Assembly: GCF_030282825.1 (NCBI RefSeq)
Contig: NZ_JASTZU010000048.1
Location: 1 to 64,000 of the forward strand
DNA length: 64,000 nucleotides
Reading direction: 5' to 3'
Origin: Aquibacillus rhizosphaerae
Lineage (GTDB): Bacteria; Bacillota; Bacilli; Bacillales; Amphibacillaceae
Positions 56,306 to 64,000 of this stretch are shown here, one piece after another. A model generated the notes under the pieces. It saw only the letters and a list, made by a program, of their open reading frames with translations, was not told the DNA's origin and did no database searches. Position 1 is the first letter of the stretch; each line of letters begins with the position of its first letter. The position numbers and the translations under genes were made by a program.

Positions 56306-56579
56306 CCAGTGTGAATAAGTGTTTCTATAAAACATGGCAGAATGCCAGAAATCTTTACCTTGTAGTGATTCAAGTTACTTCTTATGGCGAAGTATCAATG
56401 TATTATATTATAAACATTTACATATGTCAAATCTCAGTGAATCTTCCTTGTGAATTTTTAAAAATACTAACCCAGATACGAATGCATTATATTATGTGTA
56501 AGAGTGTTAAAAGATATAGTAAAATATAGAGTAATTGGCTATTCGTTTAATAAATAACCCTTGGAAAGGAGCTAAATAT

Positions 56580-57323
56580 ATGTTAAATAAGAATATTCGT
56601 CTAATCGCTTTAGACTTAGACGGGACACTGCTAGATGAAAACCAAGAAATTTCTGAAATTAATCGTAAGACGATAGAACTTGCACGCCAACAGGGAGTAG
56701 AAGTAATAATTTCTACTGGTAGACATTATTCCACCTGTTCTAAATATGCAAAGGAGCTTGGATTATCATCCTATCTTATTACAGTTAATGGGAGTGAGAT
56801 CTGGAAGGTATCTGGTGAACTTGTAGATCGACAACTTATTGATGTGTCACTGGTGGAAATGCTTGTTCAATTACATAAAAAATATAAAACCTACGCATGG
56901 ATGACTTCAACAAACCAAATTTGGAGAGGTGAACTTCCTGATCAGTTAGAAGCACACGAGTGGTTGAAATTTGGATTTGATACAGATAATCCATCCGTAA
57001 AACAGGTGATTATTGATGAACTGGCAAAACATAGTACTTTAGAAGTTAGCAATTCTAGTCAAACAAACATTGAAGTAAATGCAGTAGGTATTAACAAAGC
57101 TGTGGCAATTGAAAAAGTGTGTGAACATATTGGAATAACGTTAAACGAAGTAATGACAGTTGGAGACAGTTTGAATGATATAAAAATGATTGAAGCTGCT
57201 GGATTAGGGATTGCCATGGGGAATGCGCAGGAGCAAGTAAAAGAGGCTGCAGATTGGGTAACTGGTAAAAATACAGAAAATGGTGTTGCTCAAGCAATTA
57301 AGCACTGGGTATTAAAAATGTAA
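56580..57323 (+). CDS. HAD-superfamily IIB (Cof-like) phosphatase
   Basis: 247 aa from the ATG after GGAAAGGAGCTAAATAT. HAD motifs: DLDGTLL (nucleophile Asp and acid/base Asp), STGR, Lys in the NKAVAIEKVC stretch and VGDSLNDIKMIEAAGLGIAMG. The Cof-type cap (about 85-185) is shortened, so the whole is smaller than the usual 265-285 aa. Probably dephosphorylates sugar phosphates or cofactors in the cytoplasm. Downstream gnd has its own promoter region. Confidence 0.9.
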   Translation: MLNKNIRLIALDLDGTLLDENQEISEINRKTIELARQQGVEVIISTGRHYSTCSKYAKELGLSSYLITVNGSEIWKVSGELVDRQLIDVSLVEMLVQLHKKYKTYAWMTSTNQIWRGELPDQLEAHEWLKFGFDTDNPSVKQVIIDELAKHSTLEVSNSSQTNIEVNAVGINKAVAIEKVCEHIGITLNEVMTVGDSLNDIKMIEAAGLGIAMGNAQEQVKEAADWVTGKNTENGVAQAIKHWVLKM

Positions 57324-57621
57324 CTGTTTGATTCAGATATTTCTGAAAAAAAAGGGGTTTTACTTGCAGGGTATGTAAGCTTGTAATAAGTTTATATATA
57401 GGGAAACTTTCAATTGGAACTACGTGAGTCTTAAAGTGTGTGTGAAAAAAGTAGTGAACGCTATCGTGGTAACGATTTTTGGCATGTAAATGAGTGTGCT
57501 TCCCTGAAGTATAAATGTATAATGAAAGTAATTTAATACTATATTCCATATAGATAAGTTGCTATCAATCCCATTTATACGTATGATGGATAAAGGAATG
57601 ATTTTGGAAGGAGAAATGGTA

Positions 57622-59040
57622 ATGGCAAAACAACAAATAGGTGTTATTGGTTTAGCTGTAATGGGAAAAAACCTCGCAATGAATATAGAAAGTAGAGGGA
57701 ATTCCGTATCTGTTTTTAATCGTTCTTATGAAAAAACAGAGGATTTTTTGAAGAATGAGGCAAAAGGGAAAAATTTCTTTGGTGCTTCAACAATTGAGGA
57801 ATTTGTTGACTCATTGGAAAAGCCTAGAAAAATTTTGCTAATGGTGAAAGCTGGAGCTGCAACAGATGCAACGATCGAACAGCTTCGTCCGCATCTTGAC
57901 AAAGGTGATATTCTTATCGATGGAGGAAATACATTCTATCAAGATACAATTAGACGTAATAAAGAGTTAGAAACAACAGGTATCCACTTTATTGGTACTG
58001 GTGTATCAGGTGGGGAAGAAGGAGCTCTTAAAGGACCTTCTATTATGCCTGGTGGACAAAAAGAGGCATATGACCTTGTTGAACCGATATTGCAATCCAT
58101 AGCAGCTCAAGTAGATGGGGAAGCATGTACTACATATATTGGTCCTGATGGAGCTGGACACTACGTCAAGATGGTCCATAACGGGATTGAATATGGTGAT
58201 ATGCAATTAATCTCTGAAGCATATTTTATTATGAAACACGTACTAGGGTTAAGTGCAGAAGAGTTACACGAAGTATTTGCAGAGTGGAATAAAGGTGAAT
58301 TAGATAGTTATTTAATTGAAATCACAGCAGATATCTTCACAAAGAAAGATGAAGAAACTGGAAAACCTATGGTAGATGTTATTTTAGATACAGCAGGACA
58401 AAAAGGTACTGGAAAATGGACAAGTCAAAGTTCATTAGATTTAGGTGTACCTCTTCCAATTATTACAGAATCTGTTTTTGCGAGATTCATTTCAGCAATG
58501 AAAGAAGAACGTGTAAAAGCAAGTAAAATACTACAGGGGCCTTCTGCTCAACAAACACCATTTGAAGGTGATAAGGACGAATTAATTGAAGCGATAAGAC
58601 AAGCGCTTTATATGAGTAAAATTTGCTCTTATGCACAAGGTTTCGCGCAAATGCGTGCAGCTTCTGATGAGTATGATTGGAATCTTCGCTATGGTGATAT
58701 CGCAATGATTTTCCGTGGTGGATGTATTATTCGTGCACAATACTTACAAAATATTAAAGAGGCATATGACCGTGACCCTGGTTTAACAAATCTTTTATTA
58801 GATCCTTATTTCCAGGAGATTGTAGAGAGCTACCAAACTTCTTTACGTAAGGTACTTGCTATAGCAATTGAGCGTGGAATTCCAGTGCCGTCATTCTCTA
58901 GTGCACTAGCTTATTATGATAGCTACCGCACAGAGACTTTACCTGCGAATCTTCTTCAGGCACAACGTGATTACTTTGGTGCCCATACGTATCAACGTAT
59001 AGATAAAGAAGGTACTTTCCATACAGAATGGATGAAATAA
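57622..59040 (+). CDS. gndA: 6-phosphogluconate dehydrogenase, decarboxylating
   Basis: 472 aa from the ATG ([20 protein letters not shown]) at good distance from GGAAGGAG; an ATG 6 bases earlier is too close. N-terminal NADP-binding fold GLAVMG, catalytic region [16 protein letters not shown] with Lys in [18 protein letters not shown], and C-terminal [11 protein letters not shown]. Converts 6-phosphogluconate to ribulose 5-phosphate plus NADPH in the oxidative pentose phosphate pathway. It faces zwf across a shared terminator, with a cyclase gene in between. Confidence 0.97.
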   Translation: MAKQQIGVIGLAVMGKNLAMNIESRGNSVSVFNRSYEKTEDFLKNEAKGKNFFGASTIEEFVDSLEKPRKILLMVKAGAATDATIEQLRPHLDKGDILIDGGNTFYQDTIRRNKELETTGIHFIGTGVSGGEEGALKGPSIMPGGQKEAYDLVEPILQSIAAQVDGEACTTYIGPDGAGHYVKMVHNGIEYGDMQLISEAYFIMKHVLGLSAEELHEVFAEWNKGELDSYLIEITADIFTKKDEETGKPMVDVILDTAGQKGTGKWTSQSSLDLGVPLPIITESVFARFISAMKEERVKASKILQGPSAQQTPFEGDKDELIEAIRQALYMSKICSYAQGFAQMRAASDEYDWNLRYGDIAMIFRGGCIIRAQYLQNIKEAYDRDPGLTNLLLDPYFQEIVESYQTSLRKVLAIAIERGIPVPSFSSALAYYDSYRTETLPANLLQAQRDYFGAHTYQRIDKEGTFHTEWMK

Positions 59041-59051
59041 AATAAGTGAAG

Positions 59052-59090
59052 AAAAAAGCGCCCCGCTAATTTTGCGGGGCGCTTTTTTTA
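59052..59090. terminator. Bidirectional terminator between gndA and the zwf operon
   Basis: AAAAAAGCGCCCCGC / GCGGGGCGCTTTTTT, loop TAATTTT; runs of A and T at both ends allow use in both directions. Confidence 0.96.
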
Positions 59091-59092
59091 GG

Positions 59093-59719
59093 TTAAAACG
59101 GCTTATCATCAAAGAGTATAACACGTGCTGGGGCTGCTTCTGTTCCGACAAGCTTCATTGGTGCAGCGACCATATAATAAACATTAGGATTGATTTCTTT
59201 TAAACGAAGCCCCTCGACAATAATGATGTTGTTGTTAAATAATTTTCTATGCGTAGGGTTTTTGGGTTGGCTACGCTCGATGCCAAGCGTATCTATTCCA
59301 ACCCCATTAATACCACGTTCGACCAATAAATCTGCGCCATCTTCTTTAAGATAGATGAAATTAATATCAAATGAATCCATAGAGTGATATGAATTCTTTG
59401 TTTTAAAGAGTACAAAGTCATTCGCTTGGATATCAAGGCCTTCTAAATCTTCTCTACCAATTCCATCTTCTACGGCTGTTAAATCACATACCTTTACATG
59501 CCCTACTAGTTTTTCTAATGGTATCGTTTCAAAAGTTTCACCATCATTAATCATGTGTAGCGGTGCATCAATATGAGTACCCGTATGAAGATTAAAGTTC
59601 ATATCTGTTGTTGTTATATGTTCATTTGTATTTCGAGTGAAGGTAGGCTGTCCTTCAGGTAGGTTTTCCCATACAGCCATTCCTTCATACACGGATGAAG
59701 AAATATCATACATTTTCAT
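59093..59719 (-). CDS. Cyclase/kynurenine-formamidase-like hydrolase
   Basis: About 208 aa. The cyclase-family metal motif HTGTHIDAPLHM is at about residues 45-56, followed by GVGIDTLGIERSQPKNPTHR and NNIIIVEGLRL. Such enzymes are metal-dependent amidases, KynB being the best known; no tryptophan-degradation genes are nearby. Starts at 59719 or 59725 both follow AAAGGAGG, at 10 and 4 bases. It lies 21 bp downstream of zwf and is probably co-transcribed, an uncommon pairing. Confidence 0.85.
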   Translation of the reverse strand: MKMYDISSSVYEGMAVWENLPEGQPTFTRNTNEHITTTDMNFNLHTGTHIDAPLHMINDGETFETIPLEKLVGHVKVCDLTAVEDGIGREDLEGLDIQANDFVLFKTKNSYHSMDSFDINFIYLKEDGADLLVERGINGVGIDTLGIERSQPKNPTHRKLFNNNIIIVEGLRLKEINPNVYYMVAAPMKLVGTEAAPARVILFDDKPF

Positions 59720-59746
59720 ATACATATTTCCTCCTTTATTTAGGTT

Positions 59747-61240
59747 TTATTCCTCTTCCGGTGTAACAGACCACCAATTAAACCCGTCATTTTCAAGTAA
59801 TGCCTCAGATTCTTTAGGGCCGTTAGATCCAGACTCATAATTAGGGAACTGTTCAGCTTTCGTGTTCTCCCATGCATTAGATATAATATCAACGAATTTC
59901 CAAGATAGTGCAACTTCATCCCAATGTGTGAAGTTAGTGGAATCACCACGCATACAATCATTTAACAATACTTCATATGCTTCCGGTGTATTCATTTTAT
60001 CGTTGCTTCCATTATTATTATAATTTAAGGTAATCGGGGTAGACGTAGAACCATATTCTCCCTTTTTTGCATTTAAATGCAAGGTTATCCCTTCATAAGG
60101 TTGGATATGAATAACTAATAGGTTAGGGTGAATATTTTCTTCTTTATCGTAATATAAGTTCATAGGCAAGTCTTTAAATTGAATAACGATTTCTGTAGAC
60201 TTTTTCTTCATTCTTTTCCCAGTACGAATATAAAAAGGAACACCAGCCCAACGGAAATTTTCAATTAGAAGCTTACCAGAGACAAATGTTTCTGTATTTG
60301 ATTCTGGATCCACTGAATTACCTTCGCGATAACCATTTATTTCTTCACCATTTAAAATACCTCTGTCATATTGACCTCGAACAAAGTATTTTTCAACATC
60401 TTCTTCTGTAATTGGCTTTAATGCGCGTAGCACTTTTACTTTTTCACTTCGAATTTCTTCTGGCGTTAACTTAATTGGTGGTTCCATTGCTAATAATGCC
60501 ATCATTTGCAACATGTGATTTTGTACCATGTCTCGAAGAGCACCAGAAGATTCATAGTATCTGCCGCGGTCTTCCACACCAAGGACTTCACTTGATGTTA
60601 TCTGGATATTAGAGATGTGTTGATTGTTCCATAGTGGTTCAAACATGGCATTAGCAAAACGAATAACTTCAATATTTTGAACCATTTCTTTACCTAAGTA
60701 GTGGTCAATACGATATATCTGGTCTTCAGTAAAGGCTTCACGTATTTGGTCGTTTAGCTCTTTTGCAGATTTAAAGTTATGTCCGAATGGCTTTTCGATT
60801 ACTAGTCTTGTCCAACCATTCGTTGATGTTAATCCTTCAGACTTTAAATTTGTTGCAAGTGTACCGAAGAAATTAGGAGCCATTGCTAAATAAAAGATTC
60901 TATTGCCTTCTGTTTCATGTTTTTCATCTAACGTATTTAGAAGTTTGTTTAAACTTTGATAGTAACTTAAATCCTGCACGTCAAACGGGTGATAATGAAA
61001 ATGTGAAGCAAATGCATCAGGATCGATACTTTTGTCTTCAAAGTGGCTGATAGATTTTTTAACATTATTTCTAAAATCTTCATTCGTAAGTGGACGTCTA
61101 GCAACACCTACTACTGCAAAATTTTCGGACAGCTTACCGTTCCGATAAAGTCTATAAATGGAAGGATATAATTTACGGTTTGCTAAGTCACCTGTGGCAC
61201 CAAAAATAACAATAATTGATTTAGGACTATTTGTTGTCAT
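59747..61240 (-). CDS. zwf: Glucose-6-phosphate 1-dehydrogenase
   Basis: 497 aa. Dinucleotide motif IFGATGDLANRKLYPSIY, substrate-site signature RIDHYLGKEMVQNIEV and EKPFGHNFKSA. Oxidises glucose 6-phosphate to 6-phosphogluconolactone with NADP, the first step of the oxidative pentose phosphate pathway. GAAAGGTAGTTAAGCTTA precedes the ATG. It is first of a two-gene operon with the cyclase-like gene and converges with gndA, which catalyses a later step. Confidence 0.97.
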   Translation of the reverse strand: MTTNSPKSIIVIFGATGDLANRKLYPSIYRLYRNGKLSENFAVVGVARRPLTNEDFRNNVKKSISHFEDKSIDPDAFASHFHYHPFDVQDLSYYQSLNKLLNTLDEKHETEGNRIFYLAMAPNFFGTLATNLKSEGLTSTNGWTRLVIEKPFGHNFKSAKELNDQIREAFTEDQIYRIDHYLGKEMVQNIEVIRFANAMFEPLWNNQHISNIQITSSEVLGVEDRGRYYESSGALRDMVQNHMLQMMALLAMEPPIKLTPEEIRSEKVKVLRALKPITEEDVEKYFVRGQYDRGILNGEEINGYREGNSVDPESNTETFVSGKLLIENFRWAGVPFYIRTGKRMKKKSTEIVIQFKDLPMNLYYDKEENIHPNLLVIHIQPYEGITLHLNAKKGEYGSTSTPITLNYNNNGSNDKMNTPEAYEVLLNDCMRGDSTNFTHWDEVALSWKFVDIISNAWENTKAEQFPNYESGSNGPKESEALLENDGFNWWSVTPEEE

Positions 61241-61497
61241 TAAGCTTAACTACCTTTCTCTGTTTTAATAGGGACATAATTATTCAGTTTATTCTAAAAA
61301 CATAGTTTCTTATGAATATTCATGAAAGTTTTTGTACTTACTATACAATATCATGAGAGCACTAGTTGATAAACTGTTTTACATCATATGTCCAAAAAGT
61401 TTATAATTTTTATTAATGATTGTATTTACTATAGTACCATTTGTTCAAAAAATAACAAATGAAATACAAGTAAAACTTGATATTTGGAGGTAATAAA

Positions 61498-62271
61498 GTG
61501 AGAGCATACAGTGGTTTTTTAATTGATTTAGATGGAACCGTTTATCGAGGGACGGAAAAGATTGAAGAAGCAATAACATTTGTTAAAGAATTAGAGAAAA
61601 GAAAGTTACCTTATTTGTTTCTAACAAATAATTCAACAAAACATCCAAGTAAAGTATCAGAAACATTAAATAATATGGGAGTACCGTCTACTACTGAACA
61701 TGTATTTACTACAAGTATGGCAACAGCTAAATACATAGCTGATTTAAAGCCAGGAGCTCGTGTCTATCCAATCGGGGAAGAAGGTTTGTTATCTGCATTA
61801 GAGGAAAGTGGTTTAGAGCTAGTAGAAACGGGTGCTGACTTTGTTGTAATGGGACTTGATCGAACAATAAATTATGAAAAGTTAGCAGGTGGAGCGCTAA
61901 ATATTAGAAACGGTGCAAGATTTGTGGCTACCAATGGTGATATTGCTTTACCAACAGAAAGAGGTTTTTTACCTGGAGCTGGCTCTTTAATTTCTGTACT
62001 TTCAGTAACTACAGGAGTAGAGCCTAAGTTTATTGGTAAACCGGAGTCTATAATTGTTGAACAGGCACTAGATGTTTTAGGCACAGCAAAAGAAGACACG
62101 CTTATGGTTGGGGATAATTATCATACAGATATTCTCGCTGGAATTAATGCTGGAATTGACTCTGTATTAGTTTTTACAGGTGTAACAACGAAAGAACAAT
62201 TAACTTCTATAGATATACAGCCTACTTACTCGATTGAGACACTAGCTGAATGGATTTTTAAAGAAAGTTAA
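61498..62271 (+). CDS. yutF: HAD-IIA (NagD-like) phosphatase, YutF family
   Basis: 257 aa from GTG after TTTGGAGGTAATAAA (a TTG 21 bases upstream has no ribosome site). HAD-IIA motifs: LIDLDGTVYRG, FLTNNSTKHPS, GKPESIIVEQAL and MVGDNYHTDILAGINAGIDS. Length matches B. subtilis YutF (256 aa), thought to dephosphorylate nucleotides or small sugar phosphates. Transcribed alone. Confidence 0.92.
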   Translation: MRAYSGFLIDLDGTVYRGTEKIEEAITFVKELEKRKLPYLFLTNNSTKHPSKVSETLNNMGVPSTTEHVFTTSMATAKYIADLKPGARVYPIGEEGLLSALEESGLELVETGADFVVMGLDRTINYEKLAGGALNIRNGARFVATNGDIALPTERGFLPGAGSLISVLSVTTGVEPKFIGKPESIIVEQALDVLGTAKEDTLMVGDNYHTDILAGINAGIDSVLVFTGVTTKEQLTSIDIQPTYSIETLAEWIFKES

Positions 62272-62336
62272 TACTGAAAAATAAGCATTACTTAAGAATA
62301 GTATTGAGAAAAAAGATTTACTCAAATGGACTTAAA

Positions 62337-62381
62337 TTCTAGTGTACAAACATTGCGAAACTCAATGTTTGTACACTAGAA
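62337..62381. repeat. Nineteen-bp perfect hairpin after yutF
   Basis: Arms (core TAGTGTACAAACATTG) at 62337-62355 and 62363-62381 are perfect inverses around CGAAACT. There is no U-tract on either side, so a plain terminator is doubtful. It separates yutF from the converging sinI-like gene and may stop transcription weakly in both directions. Confidence 0.6.
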
Positions 62382-62427
62382 ACTAACCTGTACTAAACCG
62401 CCATTTTATGCATGTTTTTATGTGTGT

Positions 62428-62559
62428 TTACATGTGTGATTCCATTTCTTTCAAAAAAAAGCGGATTTCCTCAATTGTCATCCCCATGTGCTTTGCTAAT
62501 GCAATTAACAGTATCCATTCTTTGTCTATATACTGCCCTGTATTGTTCGTGCGTTCCAT
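62428..62559 (-). CDS. SinI-like anti-repressor
   Basis: 43 aa after AGGAGGATAAA: MERTNNTGQYIDKEWILLIA, then LAKHMGMTIEEIRFFLKEME. The DxEWxxLIxxAKxxGMxxEEIRxFL helix pair is the SinI signature, which binds and inactivates SinR by forming a heterodimer. B. subtilis SinI has 57 aa. It follows the sinR-like gene by 15 bp, the reverse of the sinI-sinR order in B. subtilis, so the two cannot be controlled by the same leading promoter arrangement. Confidence 0.85.
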   Translation of the reverse strand: MERTNNTGQYIDKEWILLIALAKHMGMTIEEIRFFLKEMESHM

Positions 62560-62574
62560 TTTATCCTCCTATAG

Positions 62575-62931
62575 TTATTTTTTAGAAGACATCCAATTTT
62601 TATATTTAATGAAATCATGGATCTCAAGAAAATCTTTTTTGCTCATTCCTTGATCAATTGCCTTTTTAAATAGCAACTCCCATTCTTCGTCCATTATGGG
62701 GGGATCTTGTTTGGGTAAGGAGGTGTATTGTTCATGTTGTTCACCTAACAGGTATTCAATAGACGTATCTAGTGTGTCGGCTATTTTGGATAACACTTGT
62801 AGAGATGGATTTTGCTGGATATCACGTTCGATGTAACTTAAATATGATTTTGATATACCAGCTAAGGTGGCTAATTTGGTAATTGAATAACCTTTTTTTC
62901 TTCTCGTATTTCTGATTCTTTCTCCAATCAT
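62575..62931 (-). CDS. SinR-like repressor
   Basis: 118 aa. N-terminal HTH (MIGERIRNTRRKKGYSITKL, then AGISKSYLSYIERDIQQNPS) is followed by the SinI/SinR dimerisation helices (DEEWELLFKKAIDQGMSKKD). This is the SinR layout (111 aa in B. subtilis), a repressor of biofilm matrix genes and switch between motility and matrix production. GAGCAGAGG lies just before the ATG as a weak ribosome site. Probably co-transcribed with the sinI-like gene. Confidence 0.88.
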   Translation of the reverse strand: MIGERIRNTRRKKGYSITKLATLAGISKSYLSYIERDIQQNPSLQVLSKIADTLDTSIEYLLGEQHEQYTSLPKQDPPIMDEEWELLFKKAIDQGMSKKDFLEIHDFIKYKNWMSSKK

Positions 62932-63252
62932 CCTCTGCTCCTTACTTTAACTTATATTATTTCCAATAGGGTTATTTGTTCATTATATAAAACAATTAGT
63001 TCTTTAAAAAATACAATATTTTAAGTAAAAGAGTGCAAAAACAAGTAAAAATGCGCATGTTGTTCTCAATTAAGAAATTCGGACGGATTTGGAGGTTTTA
63101 ATACTGATTATTTTGGTATATATTTCATATAAGAATGCTTTCATATTCACACGTTTGTTTTAAACATTTTTGATAAAAAATCTTCTAAACTCTCATGGTA
63201 GTATCAAGAGTTTTTTTATATTATAGTTCTTTATTGAGAATGATGGCGGTGT
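62932..63252. other. Intergenic, no gene seen
   Basis: AT-rich promoter region of the sinR pair (leftward) and of the small membrane gene (rightward). TCTTCTAAACTCTCATGG...AAGAGTTTTTTT near 63181-63215 may be a weak terminator-like hairpin (AACTCT/AGAGTT). Confidence 0.35.
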
Positions 63253-63552
63253 GTGAATTTGCTTCGATTATTTGTTTACTTAGCCATTCTAAATTTAATG
63301 GATGGAATTTTCACATTCTATGGTTTGAAATATTCGTATGTATCGGAGTTAAACCCTTTAATGGGCAACTTGTATCAACTGAGCCCTAAATTATTTATAA
63401 CTGTAAAGATTCTACTTTCCATGTTTCTTGTCATGTTAGTTATATGGGCAAGAATTCCTAATACGAAATTAATCAAAGGATTAGTATTGTCTGCCTCTGT
63501 TTTATATACGATTACATTTGTTTTACATGGATTATGGCTATTCGGAATTTAG
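63253..63552 (+). CDS. Small membrane protein (DUF5658-like)
   Basis: 99 aa with three to four hydrophobic helices: LFVYLAILNLMDGIFTFYGL, LFITVKILLSMFLVMLVIW and a C-terminal pair. The DxxxTxxGL...ELNPLM pattern is typical of the DUF5658 group of small membrane proteins; function unknown. The GTG start has only a poor ribosome site (GGCGGTGT), so the true start may differ. It lies 16 bp before a small zinc-ribbon-like gene. Confidence 0.7.
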   Translation: MNLLRLFVYLAILNLMDGIFTFYGLKYSYVSELNPLMGNLYQLSPKLFITVKILLSMFLVMLVIWARIPNTKLIKGLVLSASVLYTITFVLHGLWLFGI

Positions 63553-63568
63553 TAGGAGGGGAAAAAGG

Positions 63569-63784
63569 ATGTATAAAAAAACATGTAACAATTGCTATCA
63601 GTTATCTTTTAGTTGTCACAGAAAGGGCCTTTGGATATGCTCTATTTGTCGGAAAGATATTAGTGATTTAAAAGTGTCTGCCTCGGAAACTTTCTATAAT
63701 CAGATACAATTCAACGTAACGGATGTAGGGGAGAAATACGCGAACCTAGCCCCTGACAAGCCAAGGTTTTCAGTTCGCATTTAG
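63569..63784 (+). CDS. Small Cys-rich protein, zinc-ribbon-like
   Basis: 71 aa from ATG after AGGAGGGGAAAAAGG: MYKKTCNNCYQLSFSCHRKG, then CSICRKDIS. Two CxxC pairs (Cys6/9 and 22/25) about 13 residues apart suggest one zinc site; a further Cys at 16 lies between. The rest is polar and ends PRFSVRI. No family is recognised. Probably co-transcribed with the preceding membrane gene. Confidence 0.6.
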   Translation: MYKKTCNNCYQLSFSCHRKGLWICSICRKDISDLKVSASETFYNQIQFNVTDVGEKYANLAPDKPRFSVRI

Positions 63785-63802
63785 TTGTCATCTATATTGA
63801 GT

Positions 63803-64000
63803 TCACTTAACTTGTTTAGCCTCGCGATGTGTTCCAACAAGTGCAGCGGCTCTCTTTCTATTTGTAATAATAACCCCTGTGATTACGAGAAATGAACCTG
63901 CAAATTGTAATAATGTAACTTTTTCCCCTAAAAATAAGACTGCTCCTAGCATTGTGAAAACTGGAATTAAGTTCAGAAATATCGATGCTCTAGATGGTCC
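63803..64000 (-). CDS. EamA/DMT-family transporter, C-terminal part (runs off the window)
   Basis: The last 65 residues of a gene that enters from the right edge. GPSRASIFLNLIPVFTMLGA and LFLGEKVTLLQFAGSFLVIT match the last two helices of EamA drug/metabolite transporters, followed by a polar tail. Substrate unknown. Confidence 0.8.
   Translation of the reverse strand, partial: GPSRASIFLNLIPVFTMLGAVLFLGEKVTLLQFAGSFLVITGVIITNRKRAAALVGTHREAKQVK

Noticed and set aside
56311..56529. Seventy-two-codon open frame (MNKCFYKTWQ...)
   Set aside because: No ribosome site, unusual composition, and no family.

Overview
The window looks like a chromosome segment from a low-GC, endospore-forming member of the Bacillaceae. 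The gatCAB-dgkB-rlmCD order matches Bacillus subtilis, ribosome binding sites are strong AGGAGG types, and TTG/GTG starts are common. There are guanine and glycine riboswitches, catabolite (cre) sites, and sporulation-control genes of the Spo0E, Sda and SinI/SinR families. I cannot name the genus from sequence alone. No tRNA, rRNA, CRISPR array, intact transposon or prophage was seen.

Layout. 0-0.6 kb: two structured intergenic repeats. 1-6.9 kb: Glu-tRNA(Gln) amidotransferase gatCAB, diacylglycerol kinase and the 23S rRNA methyltransferase RlmCD. 6.9-12.2 kb: an eroded stretch with an inverted-repeat element, a frameshifted membrane gene, a YcxB-like gene split in two, a lipoprotein, the remains of an ECF sigma gene, a duplicated ATP-synthase-c-like proteolipid and a kinase remnant. 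12.3-15.2 kb: a class B PBP, an IS1182-type deletion remnant, and a DUF4288 gene behind an orphan (possibly toxin) tail. 15.8-18.7 kb: secreted arabinanase and pectate lyase, each with an upstream cre-like site. 19.5-30.3 kb: the most unusual part, holding a ketoacyl-synthase-like protein without the two active-site histidines, two near-identical 7TM histidine kinases flanking a Spo0E-like gene, a TPR-dynamin-like GTPase, and a long polyprenyl synthase.

30.4-40.9 kb: AI-2E-type permease, aminotransferase, PadR/HAAS pair with a palindromic operator, small hypotheticals, a chemoreceptor remnant, a PAS-PAS-GGDEF cyclase, an SDR, an LCP enzyme and an ECF sigma factor. 40.9-43.4 kb: guanine riboswitch with xpt-pbuX. 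43.4-46.6 kb: a three-gene polymer-glycosylation set (GtrA, GT2, YkoS-like). 46.7-53.9 kb: pseudogene, erythromycin-esterase-like protein, RND pump, and a glycine riboswitch driving ACT/UPF0210 genes. 54.2-56.3 kb: XRE regulator, two convergent sda-like genes, a twice-frameshifted DUF2294 (MpsC-like) gene and an unidentified structured element. 56.5-64 kb: HAD phosphatase, gnd, zwf with a cyclase, yutF, a sinR-sinI pair in reversed order, small genes and the end of an EamA transporter.

Functional themes. Several genes bear on the decision to sporulate: orphan kinases that could feed the phosphorelay, a Spo0E-type phosphatase, two Sda-type kinase inhibitors and a SinR/SinI switch. The oxidative pentose phosphate genes gnd and zwf face each other across a shared terminator. 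Single-base frameshifts, several in homopolymer runs, are frequent enough that either local gene decay or assembly error should be kept in mind.
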